This document shows positions 47,670-57,030 of a stretch of 64,000 nucleotides of DNA, piece after piece (positions within the stretch are counted from its first letter, which is position 1; every line of letters starts with the position of its first letter). This stretch comes from JACCTH01 sp963761985. Its GTDB lineage: Bacteria; Actinomycetota; Acidimicrobiia; Spongiisociales; ZC4RG35. Where the stretch lies: contig CAVXIT010000013.1 in assembly GCA_963761985.1 (NCBI GenBank), positions 463,232-527,231 on the forward strand, given 5' to 3'. The position numbers and the translations under genes were made by a program. The notes beneath the pieces are model-generated. The model had not been told where the DNA came from. It ran no database searches and saw nothing but the letters and a program-made list of their open reading frames with translations.

Positions 47670-48332
47670 CTGAATCCTGAAGTCGAGTTCTGCCGGCTGT
47701 GCCCGCGACTCGTGGAGTGGCGGGAGAGGGTCGCACGCGAGAAAAGAGCATCCTTTCGCGATCAGGAGTATTGGGGTCGGCCAGTGCCATCTTTCGGCCA
47801 GGCCGACGGACGCCTCCTCGTCCTGGGCTTGGCGCCCGCTGCTCACGGCGGCAACCGGACCGGTCGCGTCTTCACCGGGGATCGCTCCGGCGAGTGGCTC
47901 TTCCGGGCGCTTCATCGCGCCGGTTTCTCGAATCGCCCAACCTCCGAACATCGCAACGACGGCTTGGTTCTCCACGATTGCCTGGTGACGGCGAGCGCGC
48001 GCTGTGCTCCCCCCGACAACAAGCCGATGCCGGACGAACTCGAGAACTGCTCCCGGTGGTTGCTACCAGAGTTGGAGATCGCTCGCACGGTGGTTGTCGT
48101 CTTGGGCGGTCTGGCCTTCAATCAGGCGCTTCAACTCGGGAAACGAATTGGATGGGCTGTGCCGCGTCCGAAGCCGGTCTTTGGCCATGGCCGGGAGTTC
48201 GACCTCGACCCCGGACCCATCCTCCTCGCCAGCTATCACCCGAGCCAGCAGAACACCTTTACTGGCCGCCTTACGGAGGCCATGCTCGATGGTGTTTTCC
48301 TGCGCGCCCGCGAGCTGATTTCCTCCGGTTAG
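47670..48332 (+). CDS. uracil-DNA glycosylase, family 5 (UDGb), 4Fe-4S
   Basis: Removes uracil or deaminated bases from DNA. The CRLCPRLVEWRERV N-terminus supplies two of four cluster Cys; the others are in ARCAPPDNKP and LENCSRW. Motif 1 is GLAPAAHGGNRTGRVFTGDRSG and motif 2 is YHPSQQNTFTG. The first ATG/GTG start (GTG 47712) would delete the two N-terminal cluster Cys. The frame is open upstream only to the preceding TGA (47661-47663), leaving CTG 47670, with GAGG just before it, as the plausible start. Total 220 residues, normal for UDGb. Confidence 0.88.
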   Translation: MNPEVEFCRLCPRLVEWRERVAREKRASFRDQEYWGRPVPSFGQADGRLLVLGLAPAAHGGNRTGRVFTGDRSGEWLFRALHRAGFSNRPTSEHRNDGLVLHDCLVTASARCAPPDNKPMPDELENCSRWLLPELEIARTVVVVLGGLAFNQALQLGKRIGWAVPRPKPVFGHGREFDLDPGPILLASYHPSQQNTFTGRLTEAMLDGVFLRARELISSG

Positions 48333-48365
48333 GGGTTTCAGGGCTGTGGGTACCATCCAGACAGA

Positions 48366-49580
48366 GTGTCAGCTCTCACCCTCGCCACCGCATCTGAATT
48401 AGACGCGTCCGTAACCGACCGTGAAGCCGCCTTCGAGGCTTTCACGGCGCTTCCGCTGCCGAGCCCAGCCGACGAAGCCTGGCGCTATGTCGAGCATGAG
48501 ATTTCGATCGACGGATTGACGCTCGCCGCAGGGGGAGAGGCGATGGAGCCGGATGAAATTCTCTCCGTCTTGTCGCCAAGCCAGCGAGCAGTGGTCGTCG
48601 ACGGGCGAACGGATTCTGTCGCAGGGTCGGGCTATCTCGAGGCTGGGCTCAAGCTCGCAGATCTCGTCCCAACGGACTTAGACAAGTTTGCTGCTGCCCA
48701 TCGGGCCTTTGTCAGCGACGGCGTCACAATCCGGGTGCCGCGGGGCAAGCACACTTCTGCCCCGATTCTGGTGGACCTGCAATCGGTTTCCGCCTCCTCG
48801 ATTTCGTTTCCACACGTGACCATCGAGGTGGAGGAGAACGCTGAGGCCGAGGTCATCGTTGCGCATCGGGCTCTCGCCGGCCTCGGCTCATATTCAGTTC
48901 CCCAGGTGGAGGTCGTCCTCGCCCAAAGTGCCCGGCTGCGGCTGCTCGAGCTGCAAGAGGTGGGGGAAGGCACCTCGGTGGTCGTTCAACTACGCGCCCA
49001 ACTCGGTCGCGACGCAACGTTGCGGCTGGGGGAAGTCGGGCTCGGCGGCGACTTGGCCCGACTCGATCTGGCGGTGAACCTCGACGGCCACGGGTCGTCC
49101 ACCGAGGTAGTGGGGCTCTTTTTCGGTTACCGCCAACAGACCCTCGATTATCGAATGGTCCTCAATCATCGGGGAGAGAAGTCGAGTTCGAACGTCTTAC
49201 TGAAGGGAGCGGTGGAGGACTCGGCGCGGTCCGTTTTCTCTGGTCTCGTACGAATTGAGAAGAACGCCAACGGCGCCTCGGCCTTCGAGACCAATCGGAA
49301 CCTCGTGCTCAGTGCCGATGCCAAGGCAAACTCCATCCCCAACCTGGAGATCCTTTGCGACGACGTCGTTTGTGGACATGGCTCTTCGGTCGGCCCGCTG
49401 GAGGAAGAGCACCTCTATTACCTGGGCAGCCGGGGCATCTCGCCCGCGCGTGCCGAGCGACTGCTCGTGCGCGGGTTCTTCACCGAGGTGCTCGACAAAC
49501 TGCCGGTCAGTGGCATGGAGTCAGCTCTGGCTGACATACTCGAGCGTCGGTTCGTGCGCTCCCGCGAGGCCACGCCATGA
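48366..49580 (+). CDS. sufD: Fe-S assembly protein SufD
   Basis: 404-residue SufD, partner of SufB and SufC. N-terminal helices carry the DEAWRYVEHEI segment, a right-handed parallel beta-helix fills the middle (GVTIRVPRGKHTSAPILVDL), and the C-terminal block is DYRMVLNHRGEKSSSNVLLKGAVEDSARSVFSGLVRI, AFETNRNLVLS, LEILCDDVVCGHGSSVGPLEEEHLYYLGSRGI. The His in CGHGSS is the conserved cluster-site residue. Its stop overlaps the Rieske gene start by 4 nt. Confidence 0.95.
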   Translation: MSALTLATASELDASVTDREAAFEAFTALPLPSPADEAWRYVEHEISIDGLTLAAGGEAMEPDEILSVLSPSQRAVVVDGRTDSVAGSGYLEAGLKLADLVPTDLDKFAAAHRAFVSDGVTIRVPRGKHTSAPILVDLQSVSASSISFPHVTIEVEENAEAEVIVAHRALAGLGSYSVPQVEVVLAQSARLRLLELQEVGEGTSVVVQLRAQLGRDATLRLGEVGLGGDLARLDLAVNLDGHGSSTEVVGLFFGYRQQTLDYRMVLNHRGEKSSSNVLLKGAVEDSARSVFSGLVRIEKNANGASAFETNRNLVLSADAKANSIPNLEILCDDVVCGHGSSVGPLEEEHLYYLGSRGISPARAERLLVRGFFTEVLDKLPVSGMESALADILERRFVRSREATP

Positions 49581-49888
49581 CCGCGCATCGGGTTGCTGCC
49601 TTTGGCGATCTAGAAGAAGGTGTGGGTCTCAAAGTTGAATTGAGCGAGCACCGGATCGCAATCTTTCTGGTCGACGGCGCTTTGTTCGCCCTGGGCGATC
49701 GCTGCAGCCACGCCGAAGCTTCACTGTCGGAAGGTGAGATCTTCGGCGACGAAGTCGAATGCCCTCGCCATGGATCGGGGTTCTCGCTCTCGACGGGCGA
49801 GGCGCTGACCTTGCCTGCCACCAAGCCGGTGCCGATCTATCGCGTCTGGGCAGAAGAGGGCGATGTGTTTGTGGCGGTGGATGAGTGA
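49577..49888 (+). CDS. Rieske [2Fe-2S] ferredoxin-type protein
   Basis: 103 residues. The cluster ligands are visible as CSH (RCSHAEASL, about 43-51) and CPRH (VECPRHGSGF, about 60-69), the CxH...CxxH pattern of Rieske ferredoxins. The genes overlap head to tail (sufD-Rieske-sufC), an association common in actinobacterial suf operons, where it may supply electrons or act as a client of the pathway. Confidence 0.94.
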   Translation: MTAHRVAAFGDLEEGVGLKVELSEHRIAIFLVDGALFALGDRCSHAEASLSEGEIFGDEVECPRHGSGFSLSTGEALTLPATKPVPIYRVWAEEGDVFVAVDE

Positions 49889-50679
49889 ACGCGGCCCTCA
49901 AGCTCACAAACCTTGCGGCTGCGGCCGGCGATCGACTCATCCTCAAGGGGATTGACCTAGAACTCCCATTTGGGGAAGTCCACGCTGTAATGGGTCCTAA
50001 CGGGTCGGGTAAATCGACCCTGTGCCATGTTCTTAGCGGCCGGCGTGGTTACGAAATTACGGGGGCAGCAGAAATTGATGGCCTCGGCCTCCTGGGCAAA
50101 CCGGTCTTTGAGCGTGCCCGGATGGGGTTGGTGCAGTGCTTCCAGTATCCCGTCGAGATTCCGGGGTTGAGATTGGGCGAGTTCATCGAAGAGGCCGCCG
50201 CCGAAGCAGAAATCGAGAATGCGGACGAAGTGATCGCCGCGGCTGCTGAGCAGTTCGACATGACCCGTTTTCTCGACCGTTCGGTAAACGACGACCTCTC
50301 TGGAGGCGAGAAGAAGCGTTCGGAGATCTTCCAGATCTCGGTGCTGGCCCCCAAGGTGGCGCTCCTCGACGAAGTGGATTCGGGTCTAGACATCGACGCG
50401 GTTCGTGAAGTTGCAGAAGCGGTCGAGAAGATGCGAAGTCCCGAGGTCGGAGTGCTGATGATTACCCACTACTCACGAATCCTTCGCTATGTCCGGGCCG
50501 ATCGCGTGCATGTGATGATCGATGGCCAGATCGTCGATTCGGGTGGTCCGGAGTTAGCCGACGAGCTGGAGAAATCTGGATATGAAGGCGTGAGACGCCG
50601 GCTCGGCTTAGTCGAAACGAAAGAGACGTCAGCACCGCCCGCACGGGACCCGTTCAGCGAGTTGCCCTTCGATCGTTAG
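49885..50679 (+). CDS. sufC: Fe-S assembly ATPase SufC, copy 1
   Basis: 264-residue soluble ABC-type ATPase. Walker A GPNGSGKST at about 37-45, Q-loop region CFQYPVEIPGL, signature DDLSGGEKKRSEIFQ (SufC-type), Walker B VALLDEVDSGLD and switch ITHYSRIL. It belongs to the sufD-Rieske-sufC operon. It is clearly divergent from the second SufC at 59300-60073, including an acidic AEAEIENADE insert region and a longer C-terminal tail. Confidence 0.93.
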   Translation: MNAALKLTNLAAAAGDRLILKGIDLELPFGEVHAVMGPNGSGKSTLCHVLSGRRGYEITGAAEIDGLGLLGKPVFERARMGLVQCFQYPVEIPGLRLGEFIEEAAAEAEIENADEVIAAAAEQFDMTRFLDRSVNDDLSGGEKKRSEIFQISVLAPKVALLDEVDSGLDIDAVREVAEAVEKMRSPEVGVLMITHYSRILRYVRADRVHVMIDGQIVDSGGPELADELEKSGYEGVRRRLGLVETKETSAPPARDPFSELPFDR

Positions 50680-51777
50680 ATGGCAAGCTCGATGACAGTT
50701 GGCCGGGCAGCCCACCGTCGATGGCTGACTGCGCTTACCGACCTCCCCACCGCCAGCGGCGTGGAGGACGAGGTTGTTGCCTGGGTGGAGTCCTGGGCAC
50801 ACAGGCGTGGTCATCGGTTCACGCGCGACGAAGCAGGAAACCTTTACTTGCGTTCCACTGCGCGCAGTCGCCGAAGGCCAGTCGTGGCCGTTGCACACAT
50901 GGACCATCCCGCGCTGGTGGTGACTGCCGGCGGAAGCAACGAAGTCGAAGCCGAACTTCGTGGAGGGGTTCATCCTCAATACCTTGATCGGGCCGCGGTT
51001 GAAGTCGGGTCGGTTCGCGGTCAGGTTGTCTCGCATGACTCGGCGACCGGCCGGACGATTCTCTCAATGAAGGCAGTCGTGGAGACAGGGGCGATCGCCC
51101 GCTGGCGCTTCGCGTCGACTTCCCTCGGCATCGCCGATGGGGTGCTGTCGGCACGTGCGTGTGACGATCTCGCAGGTGTAGCTGCCGGCCTGGCCGCGCT
51201 CGACCTCGCCGCTGAACGAGGCATCAACCACTTGTCCGTGCTGCTGACGAGAGCAGAAGAAGTCGGCTTCGTCGGTGCGATCGCGGCGTGCAAGCTCGGG
51301 ACGATCCCCGCCGAGGCGAGGGTCATGTCGATTGAGTGCTCACGATCTTCGATCGATGCCCCTCTGGGCGGCGGGCCGGTCGTTCGCGTCGGGGACGCCT
51401 CGAGCGTTTTTAGTGCCGAGCTCACCAACCGCCTGTCGACCTTGGTGAAGGATTCAGGGGTCAGGTTTCAACGCAAGCTGATGGCCGGCGGGAGCTGTGA
51501 AGCCACCGCGTTTTGCGCGTACGGCTACGAGGCCACCGGGCTTTGCCTCCCGCTGGACAACTATCACAACATGGTCGATATCGATGGAGTCATGGCCGGT
51601 CGACGCCGGGCTCGTCTCGGTCCGGAGCGCATCGACCTATCGGATTTTCATGGGCTGGTCGACCTGCTGGTCCTCGCTGCCGTCAAGCTGGACGATCAGT
51701 CGGCGACGCTTCGAGACCGGCTCGATGGCCTCTTCGAGGAGGAGCGAGGAGTGCTGGCCGCCTTGTCCCCGGCCTAG
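50680..51777 (+). CDS. M42-like zinc aminopeptidase
   Basis: 365-residue cytoplasmic metallopeptidase of the M42/M20 (FrvX-like) class. First Zn motif VAHMDHPA near residue 70, a PDZ-like insertion, bridging Asp in ARACDDLAGVAAG (about 154), catalytic Glu pair in LTRAEEVGFVGA (about 190), Asp/Glu ligand region VMSIECS, and a late His ligand in LDNYHNMVD. Its ATG directly follows the sufC TAG, so it is read with the suf operon, though no functional tie is known. Confidence 0.85.
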   Translation: MASSMTVGRAAHRRWLTALTDLPTASGVEDEVVAWVESWAHRRGHRFTRDEAGNLYLRSTARSRRRPVVAVAHMDHPALVVTAGGSNEVEAELRGGVHPQYLDRAAVEVGSVRGQVVSHDSATGRTILSMKAVVETGAIARWRFASTSLGIADGVLSARACDDLAGVAAGLAALDLAAERGINHLSVLLTRAEEVGFVGAIAACKLGTIPAEARVMSIECSRSSIDAPLGGGPVVRVGDASSVFSAELTNRLSTLVKDSGVRFQRKLMAGGSCEATAFCAYGYEATGLCLPLDNYHNMVDIDGVMAGRRRARLGPERIDLSDFHGLVDLLVLAAVKLDDQSATLRDRLDGLFEEERGVLAALSPA

Positions 51778-51787
51778 CCTTCGAGTG

Positions 51788-53167
51788 ATGGAGTTCCGCA
51801 CCGAGAAGGATTCGATGGGTGAGGTAAAGGTGCCTGCGGAGGCGCTGTACGGCGCTTCCACCCAGCGAGCGTTTGACAACTTTCCGATCTCGGGGATTCG
51901 GTTCCCGCGCCGCTTCATTTGGGCCTTGGGATTAATCAAGGGCGCCGCCGCGGCAGTGAACGGCAGGGCCGGCTTCCTGTCGATGTCGATTGCCGACGCC
52001 ATACAAAAGTCGGCCGAAGAGGTTCGGGCTGGCGGCCTCGACGAACACTTTCCGCTCGACATTTTCCAAACCGGTTCGGGGACTTCGACCAACACCAACG
52101 CCAATGAGGTTCTCGCTCGACGGGCTTCAGCGCTTCTCGAAAACGAGTCCGTTCATCCCAACGACCAGGTCAATTATGGGCAGTCGTCCAATGACGTGAT
52201 ACCGACGGCGATTCATGTCGCCGCGGTCGCTGGAATCAGAGAAGATCTCATCCCGGCTCTAGGCAAACTCGCCGCCGCCCTGGAAGGAAAGTCCACCGAG
52301 TTTGCTGACGTCGTGAAGTCCGGACGAACCCACCTCATGGATGCCACCCCGATCACGTTGGGTCAGGAGTTCGGGGGTTACGCCGCCCAAGTACGGAACG
52401 GAATCGCCCGTCTCGAGAAGGTCTTGCCCGAACTCGAAGAGCTCGCCCTCGGTGGCACTGCGGTCGGTACTGGCCTCAATGCTCCCGAAGGGTTCGCCCG
52501 GGAGACGATCGCCCTGATGGCCGAGTGGTCCGGTTTTCCATTTGTCGAGGCGCCCAACCATTTCGAAGCGCAGGGCGGGAAGGATGCCGCGGTGATGGCC
52601 TCCGGTGCACTCAAGACGGTCGCGACCTCTTTGTTCAAGATTGCCAACGACATCCGCTGGCTCGGCTCGGGCCCTTCTTCAGGTATTGGTGAGATCCAGA
52701 TCCCCGATTTGCAACCGGGCTCTTCGATCATGCCCGGCAAGGTCAACCCGGTGATGTCGGAGATGATGATGATGGTGGCGGCCCAGGTCTTCGGCAACGA
52801 TGCCGCAGTGACCTGGGCAGCGGCCAACGGCAACTTCGAGCTCAACGTGATGATGCCGGTCCTCGCTCACAACCTCCTGCAATCGATCGAACTCCTGGCC
52901 AACGCGGCCCGGGTCTTCAGCGACCGCTGCGTCGAGGGGATTTCAGCCAATGACGCCAGGATCAAGGAGTTGTTGGAGCGCAACGTCATCATCGTCACCG
53001 CCCTCAATCCTCACATCGGCTATGACAACGGCGCCATGGTGGCGAAGGAGGCGCTAGCCACCGGCCGCAGTGTCCGCGATCTTGTTCTCGAAAAGGGCCT
53101 TCTCACCGCCGAGGAGTTGGACCGCGCCTTCGATCTCCGCCGCCTGACCCAGGGCGGAATCGCTTAG
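51788..53167 (+). CDS. fumC: fumarate hydratase, class II
   Basis: Iron-independent TCA-cycle hydratase converting fumarate to malate. 459 residues. Motifs: MGEVKVPAEALYGASTQRA, FQTGSGTSTNTNANEV, NYGQSSNDVIPTA, GRTHLMDATPITLGQE and the family signature GSSIMPGKVNP near 320. The ATG at 51788 is the conserved start; the open frame reaches back through the M42 gene in another frame. Confidence 0.96.
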   Translation: MEFRTEKDSMGEVKVPAEALYGASTQRAFDNFPISGIRFPRRFIWALGLIKGAAAAVNGRAGFLSMSIADAIQKSAEEVRAGGLDEHFPLDIFQTGSGTSTNTNANEVLARRASALLENESVHPNDQVNYGQSSNDVIPTAIHVAAVAGIREDLIPALGKLAAALEGKSTEFADVVKSGRTHLMDATPITLGQEFGGYAAQVRNGIARLEKVLPELEELALGGTAVGTGLNAPEGFARETIALMAEWSGFPFVEAPNHFEAQGGKDAAVMASGALKTVATSLFKIANDIRWLGSGPSSGIGEIQIPDLQPGSSIMPGKVNPVMSEMMMMVAAQVFGNDAAVTWAAANGNFELNVMMPVLAHNLLQSIELLANAARVFSDRCVEGISANDARIKELLERNVIIVTALNPHIGYDNGAMVAKEALATGRSVRDLVLEKGLLTAEELDRAFDLRRLTQGGIA

Positions 53168-53196
53168 TCGTCGCTGCTTCGTCGTCGACCGTGACA

Positions 53197-53978
53197 TCAA
53201 GGACCGCCTTGGGTCCATCGCGCGGTTATTCGATAGCTCAAGTCGTCTAATTCGAACACAACGACAACCCGGTCTGGGCCCGTTGTCATGGATCTTGACT
53301 TCGAAGCCGATGAAGGGGGTGGCCGACTCGAGATGTACTTCGCCGGGTCGATACGAGATGACGATCGAGCCCCCCGGGGTTATGACGTCCTTGAACTCGT
53401 AGGGAATGGTGGTGGTAGTCGGCGCCAGTCGTCGTCGTTGGGCGCGACGGTGGTGGTGGTTGTCGGTGCGGCCGTGGTCGTCGTTGGGCGCGACCGTGGT
53501 GGTGGTTGTCGGCGCGGCGTCGTGGTCGTCGGTTGGGGCAATCGTGGTGGTGGTCGTGGGACGGACTGTCGTGGTGGTCGTGGGTCGGATGTCGTCGTGG
53601 TCGTGATGTGATCGTGGTGGAGCCGATCGGTACCGCCGTCGTTGTCGACGCGGCGGTGCTTGTGGACGGGCGGGAGCCTGCAGCCGCAGAGGTGCCCGTG
53701 ATGGTCACCCCGGTTGATGTTGTCGAAGACTCGAAGGCAGCGAGAAGGTCAGAGCCGCTATCTGCGCTGTCGGCGGAGGGAAGCCTCGGAGAAGCTCGAT
53801 AGGACAACGGCGAGTTCTCCAGTTTGGTTGTCGCCTCAGTGCCGACGCTCATTGAGGAGCCCGTGTTCGCCGTGTCAGCGGAATTGCCCGGCCAAAACAA
53901 AATGGCAAGAAAGAGGATGAACGAGGCAACCGCCCCGATATACGGAATTCGCTTCTCCATGCCATGCTCCTTGCCCAA
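53197..53978 (-). CDS. stalk protein A: TM anchor, Thr-rich stalk, beta-rich SYR domain (frameshifted)
   Basis: The N-terminal frame (start 53978 or 53960) has one TM segment (YIGAVASFILFLAILFWPG) and a Ser/Thr linker. The middle is an ACC/ACG-rich tract whose Thr-rich, PTTTTTVRPTTTTTIAP-like reading jumps between frames, so several indels are likely in 53400-53640. The C-terminal domain starts GSIVISYRPGEVHLES and continues past one more slip at the GGGCCC run (53276-53281) as PDRVVVVFELDDLSYRITARW, stopping at 53197-53199. The domain is paralogous to those of proteins B and C. Function unknown. Probably co-transcribed with B. Confidence 0.62.
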
Positions 53979-54054
53979 GGAGGCAGTGTCCCTGTTGGGA
54001 TGCCCCTAGCCCACTCGTCTTATCAGTCTATTAGGTGCCCGTTTGTATGGCTTC

Positions 54055-54553
54055 CTAATCGTCTGAATCGACTTCGGTAACGAAGCCTTCGCTAGTCCAT
54101 TCAGCGCGGAGTCGGTATTTGGCGCCTCCTGATTCGAACTCGACCTCGACCCGATCGGGGCCGTCGTCATTGATCTCATAGGCAAAACCGGCCTGAGGAA
54201 CAACGGATTCGAGTCGTACCTCGCTGGAGCGATAGGAAACGATCATCGACCCGCCAGCAGAGTTGACGGTCGACTGCTGCCAGGCGGCGGTTGTATTGGT
54301 CGTTGGGCTGGTTGTGTTCGTACCTGCGGTCGATGAGGTCGTCGAAGTGGATGTGGACGTCGCTTCCGTCGTGGGCTGTCGAAGGCACGACTGTGATCGA
54401 CCCTGAGTTCGCGGTGGTCGTCGGAGCAGGCGCGATTACTCCCGTGAGTGGGCGATCAGTGACTTCTGAGCCTGCCGCATTGACCGCTACATACGCGACC
54501 GCCGTCGTCGCCAATGTCGCGAATAGCCAGAGCAGAAATCGAGAACTTCGCAC
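54055..54553 (-). CDS. stalk protein B: TM anchor, Thr-rich stalk, beta-rich SYR domain (frameshifted)
   Basis: Start 54553 (MRSSRFLLWLFATLATTAVAYVAV), a signal anchor, then a Pro/Thr linker with ITVVPSTA. There the frame breaks at a GGG run (54373-54375). The other frame continues as a Thr/Ser stalk (TTEATSTSTSTTSSTAG) and ends in a domain of about 60 residues: GSMIVSYRSSEVRLESVVP, GFAYEINDDGPDRVEVEFES, YRLRAEW, stopping at 54055. It is paralogous to A (53197-53978) and C (56712-57545). Divergent from the response regulator gene, with an 11-bp motif in the shared intergenic region. Confidence 0.68.
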
Positions 54554-54604
54554 GATCCCATTGTTCGCTGGTGCTAGTTGCTAGATCCTCAATGAAAGGT
54601 CTGG

Positions 54605-54615
54605 AAAACCTCAGG
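54605..54615 (-). promoter_or_regulatory. 11-bp motif CCTGAGGTTTT upstream of stalk gene B
   Basis: On the minus strand CCTGAGGTTTT lies 52-62 nt upstream of gene B and within the intergenic region shared with the response regulator. The identical 11-mer, in the same orientation relative to the gene, occurs upstream of gene C (57620-57630). It is a candidate binding site for the OmpR-type regulator encoded next door. Confidence 0.4.
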
Positions 54616-54652
54616 CTCTCCGTTCGCCGGGTTCGCAATTAGCCTGAATGGA

Positions 54653-55339
54653 ATGGTCGCCGTCGTTCTGATCGAGGACGATCCGCATATCAGGAGGCTG
54701 GCGGCCGAGTCGCTGGCCAAGGATGGACATCATGTCGAAAGTGCGGCCGCGGCGATGGAAGGGCTGCAAATCGTCGTTTCGCAAAAGCCGGATGTCGTGG
54801 TCCTCGACCTCGGTCTTCCCGACCTCGACGGCGTCGAGTTGCTCCGAATGATTCGGGCGATCTCCAAGGTGCCCGTGATCGTGGCGACTGCCCGCGAAGG
54901 CGACAGTCACGTCGTGGCCGCCCTTGACAGCGGCGCCGATGATTACCTCGTCAAGCCTTACTCGGTGGCGCAGCTCGGAGCGCGCATCCGGGCGGTGCTC
55001 AGGCGCGCTGAAGGCCGCGACACGGAAGTCCCAGTCGTCGTGGGCGATCTGAGCGTCGACCGCCAGGCGCGCGAGGTGAGGCTCGGCGGCGCAGCCATCG
55101 AGCTCAGCCCGAAGGAGTTCGATCTTCTCTCCTTGCTGGCCGAACGTCTCGGCGAGGTGGTGACCAAGCGCGAACTGCTGGCGGAAGTGTGGCGTCAGCC
55201 CTACGGCGGAGGTGATCGCACCGTTGACGTCCATCTCTCCTCGCTGCGGCGCAAGCTCGGCGAGACCGCGCGGGAGCCCCGGTTCTTGCAAACAGTCCAT
55301 GGAGTGGGCGTCAAGCTCGTCGATCCCGACGCCGAGTAG
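54653..55339 (+). CDS. OmpR/PhoB-family response regulator
   Basis: 228 residues. Receiver domain 1-120: acidic pair in LIEDDPH, phospho-acceptor Asp in VVVLDLGLPDLDG (about residue 51), the ATAREGD switch segment and Lys in YLVKPYS. The C-terminal winged-helix DNA-binding domain includes LSPKEFDLLSLLAERLGEVVTKRELL and VDVHLSSLRRKLGE. Followed after 2 nt by its sensor kinase and flanked by the stalk-protein genes, its likely targets. Confidence 0.95.
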   Translation: MVAVVLIEDDPHIRRLAAESLAKDGHHVESAAAAMEGLQIVVSQKPDVVVLDLGLPDLDGVELLRMIRAISKVPVIVATAREGDSHVVAALDSGADDYLVKPYSVAQLGARIRAVLRRAEGRDTEVPVVVGDLSVDRQAREVRLGGAAIELSPKEFDLLSLLAERLGEVVTKRELLAEVWRQPYGGGDRTVDVHLSSLRRKLGETAREPRFLQTVHGVGVKLVDPDAE

Positions 55340-55341
55340 AA

Positions 55342-57030
55342 GTGCGGAAACGACTCGCCTGGATGGCGCTCGCTGTCACCTCGCTGGTGGTCATTGCCTT
55401 CACTGTGCCCCTGATGCTGCTCGTGCGCCGGCAAGCAACCGAGCGGGCTCAGGTCAACGCCGAGCGCGAAGCGCAAAATATTGCTGGCCTTCTGGCACTC
55501 TTGATCTCCGGCTCAGAAACCCTGGACCCGGCATCCATAGAAACCTCGCTCGGGCAACTGCCGAGTGGCGTGGCGGTCTATTTCCCGGGCGGCGAGGCGA
55601 TTGGTGATGCCGGCTCGAATTCAACGGTTTCGCTTTCGAGCCGGCGCGGCATACCTATCTCGGGATTCGACGCCGACCGCAACTGGGAAGTGGGCATCCC
55701 GATCAGCACCCGGGCGGGAATTGTGGCGGTGGTCGCCACCGCGTCGGCTGCGGAACAATCGGCCGGGGTCGCCGTCGCCTCGCTGGTCCTCGGTGCGCTC
55801 GGGCTCCTGATCGTGGCGGTGGCTGTGATTGTCACTTTGCGCCTGGTGCGGGAGCTGATCCAACCAGTCGATCAGCTCGCGGTTGTCGCCCAACAACTCG
55901 GGGAGGGTGATCTCAAGTCCAGAGCCAGCGTGGACGGCCCACCTGAGCTTGCCGCGGTGGCAACTGCGCTGAATGACCTGGCTGCGCGTCTATCAGGTTT
56001 GATCGAAGCAGAGCGGGAGTCGCTGGCGGATCTATCCCATCGTCTCAGAACGCCTCTCACCAGCTTGCGGCTCCAAGCGGAGAACGTGCCCGAGGAGGAG
56101 GATCGGATGGCGCTCACCCAAGCAGTCGATCGGATGGAGTCGGCGGTAGACGGACTCATCCACGATGTTCGCCAGGGACGGCAGACGACAGGTAATGGGG
56201 ACCTTGCGGCAGTCGTCCGGCGCCGGCTTCCGTTTTGGCAGGTGCTGGCCAGCGAGCAAGGACGACAGCTGGTCCAGTCGATTCCTCCAGGGGTCCACGT
56301 GGTTGCGGCTTCCGAAGATGACCTGGCCACCATGCTCGACGTGCTGGTGGGAAATGTGTTCTCGCATACCGATCCAGGGGTGCCGATGGCCGTCCAGGTT
56401 CAATCGCAGGACTCAACAGTGCAACTGTCGGTTGCCGACGGCGGCCCTGGGTTTCCGGCGGGGGTCGATCTGACCAAGCGTGGCGTGAGTGGCGCCGGTT
56501 CGACCGGCCTCGGCCTCGACATTGTCCGCAAAATCGCCATCGCCGCCGGGGGTGGGATTTCCACCCGCCGGGCGGCGATGGGAGGGGCCGAGGTAACAGT
56601 CGAACTGCCGCTGGCCACCCGGAGGGGGGAGTCTGAGCGCAGCGAGGGTGGGGGGCGTTTTCTCCTTAAAGATTCAGCCGTCAGCTACCCGATCCCGAGT
56701 TGTCGTCGTCGTCATCTCCGCCCGACCCTGAGCCAGACGTCGTCGTCGTCATCGTCATCTCCGCCCGAGCCGGAGCCTGAACCGGAGTTGTCGTCATCTC
56801 CGCCCGAGTTGTTGTCGTCGAGATCAGAGTCGACCTCAACCTTCAGCCCCGCCTCCGTATCGAGCTTGAACTTGATCTCGGATTCACCGTTGCCAAGCTC
56901 GATTTCGACTTTGTCGGAATCGTCCCGCACCTCGGTAACGGTCCAGCCTGCAGCCGGGTTGATCGAGACGATCGACACGAGGCCATTGTTGAAGCTGATG
57001 GTGACGGTGCCGGCGACACCCATGGCGTAG
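55342..57030 (+). CDS. sensor histidine kinase (HAMP type), 3' end uncertain
   Basis: Starts GTG 55342 (RKRLAWMALAVTSLVVIAFTVP). TM1 is at about 5-27, an extracytoplasmic sensor region about 28-145, TM2 about 147-172, HAMP about 170-225, then the H-box LADLSHRLRTPLTSL. The ATPase domain has VGNVFSHTDPGVP, DGGPGFP and STGLGLDIVRK. Kinase homology ends near residue 430 (VTVELPLATRR). Beyond that the frame runs on to 57030 antisense to stalk gene C, giving low-complexity Ser/Pro/Glu sequence. A one-base change in the G6 run at 56624-56629 would end it at TGA 56634-56636, the more natural stop. It pairs with the regulator at 54653. Confidence 0.85.
   Translation: MRKRLAWMALAVTSLVVIAFTVPLMLLVRRQATERAQVNAEREAQNIAGLLALLISGSETLDPASIETSLGQLPSGVAVYFPGGEAIGDAGSNSTVSLSSRRGIPISGFDADRNWEVGIPISTRAGIVAVVATASAAEQSAGVAVASLVLGALGLLIVAVAVIVTLRLVRELIQPVDQLAVVAQQLGEGDLKSRASVDGPPELAAVATALNDLAARLSGLIEAERESLADLSHRLRTPLTSLRLQAENVPEEEDRMALTQAVDRMESAVDGLIHDVRQGRQTTGNGDLAAVVRRRLPFWQVLASEQGRQLVQSIPPGVHVVAASEDDLATMLDVLVGNVFSHTDPGVPMAVQVQSQDSTVQLSVADGGPGFPAGVDLTKRGVSGAGSTGLGLDIVRKIAIAAGGGISTRRAAMGGAEVTVELPLATRRGESERSEGGGRFLLKDSAVSYPIPSCRRRHLRPTLSQTSSSSSSSPPEPEPEPELSSSPPELLSSRSESTSTFSPASVSSLNLISDSPLPSSISTLSESSRTSVTVQPAAGLIETIDTRPLLKLMVTVPATPMA

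Noticed and set aside
53288..53802. Plus-strand ORFs rich in Val and Gly
   Set aside because: Antisense reading of the Thr-rich ACC/ACG stalk repeat of protein A.
56640..57030. C-terminal extension of the 55342 sensor kinase as a real Ser/Pro/Glu domain
   Set aside because: It is exactly antisense to stalk gene C, has no resemblance to kinase C-termini, and disappears with one base change in a G6 run.
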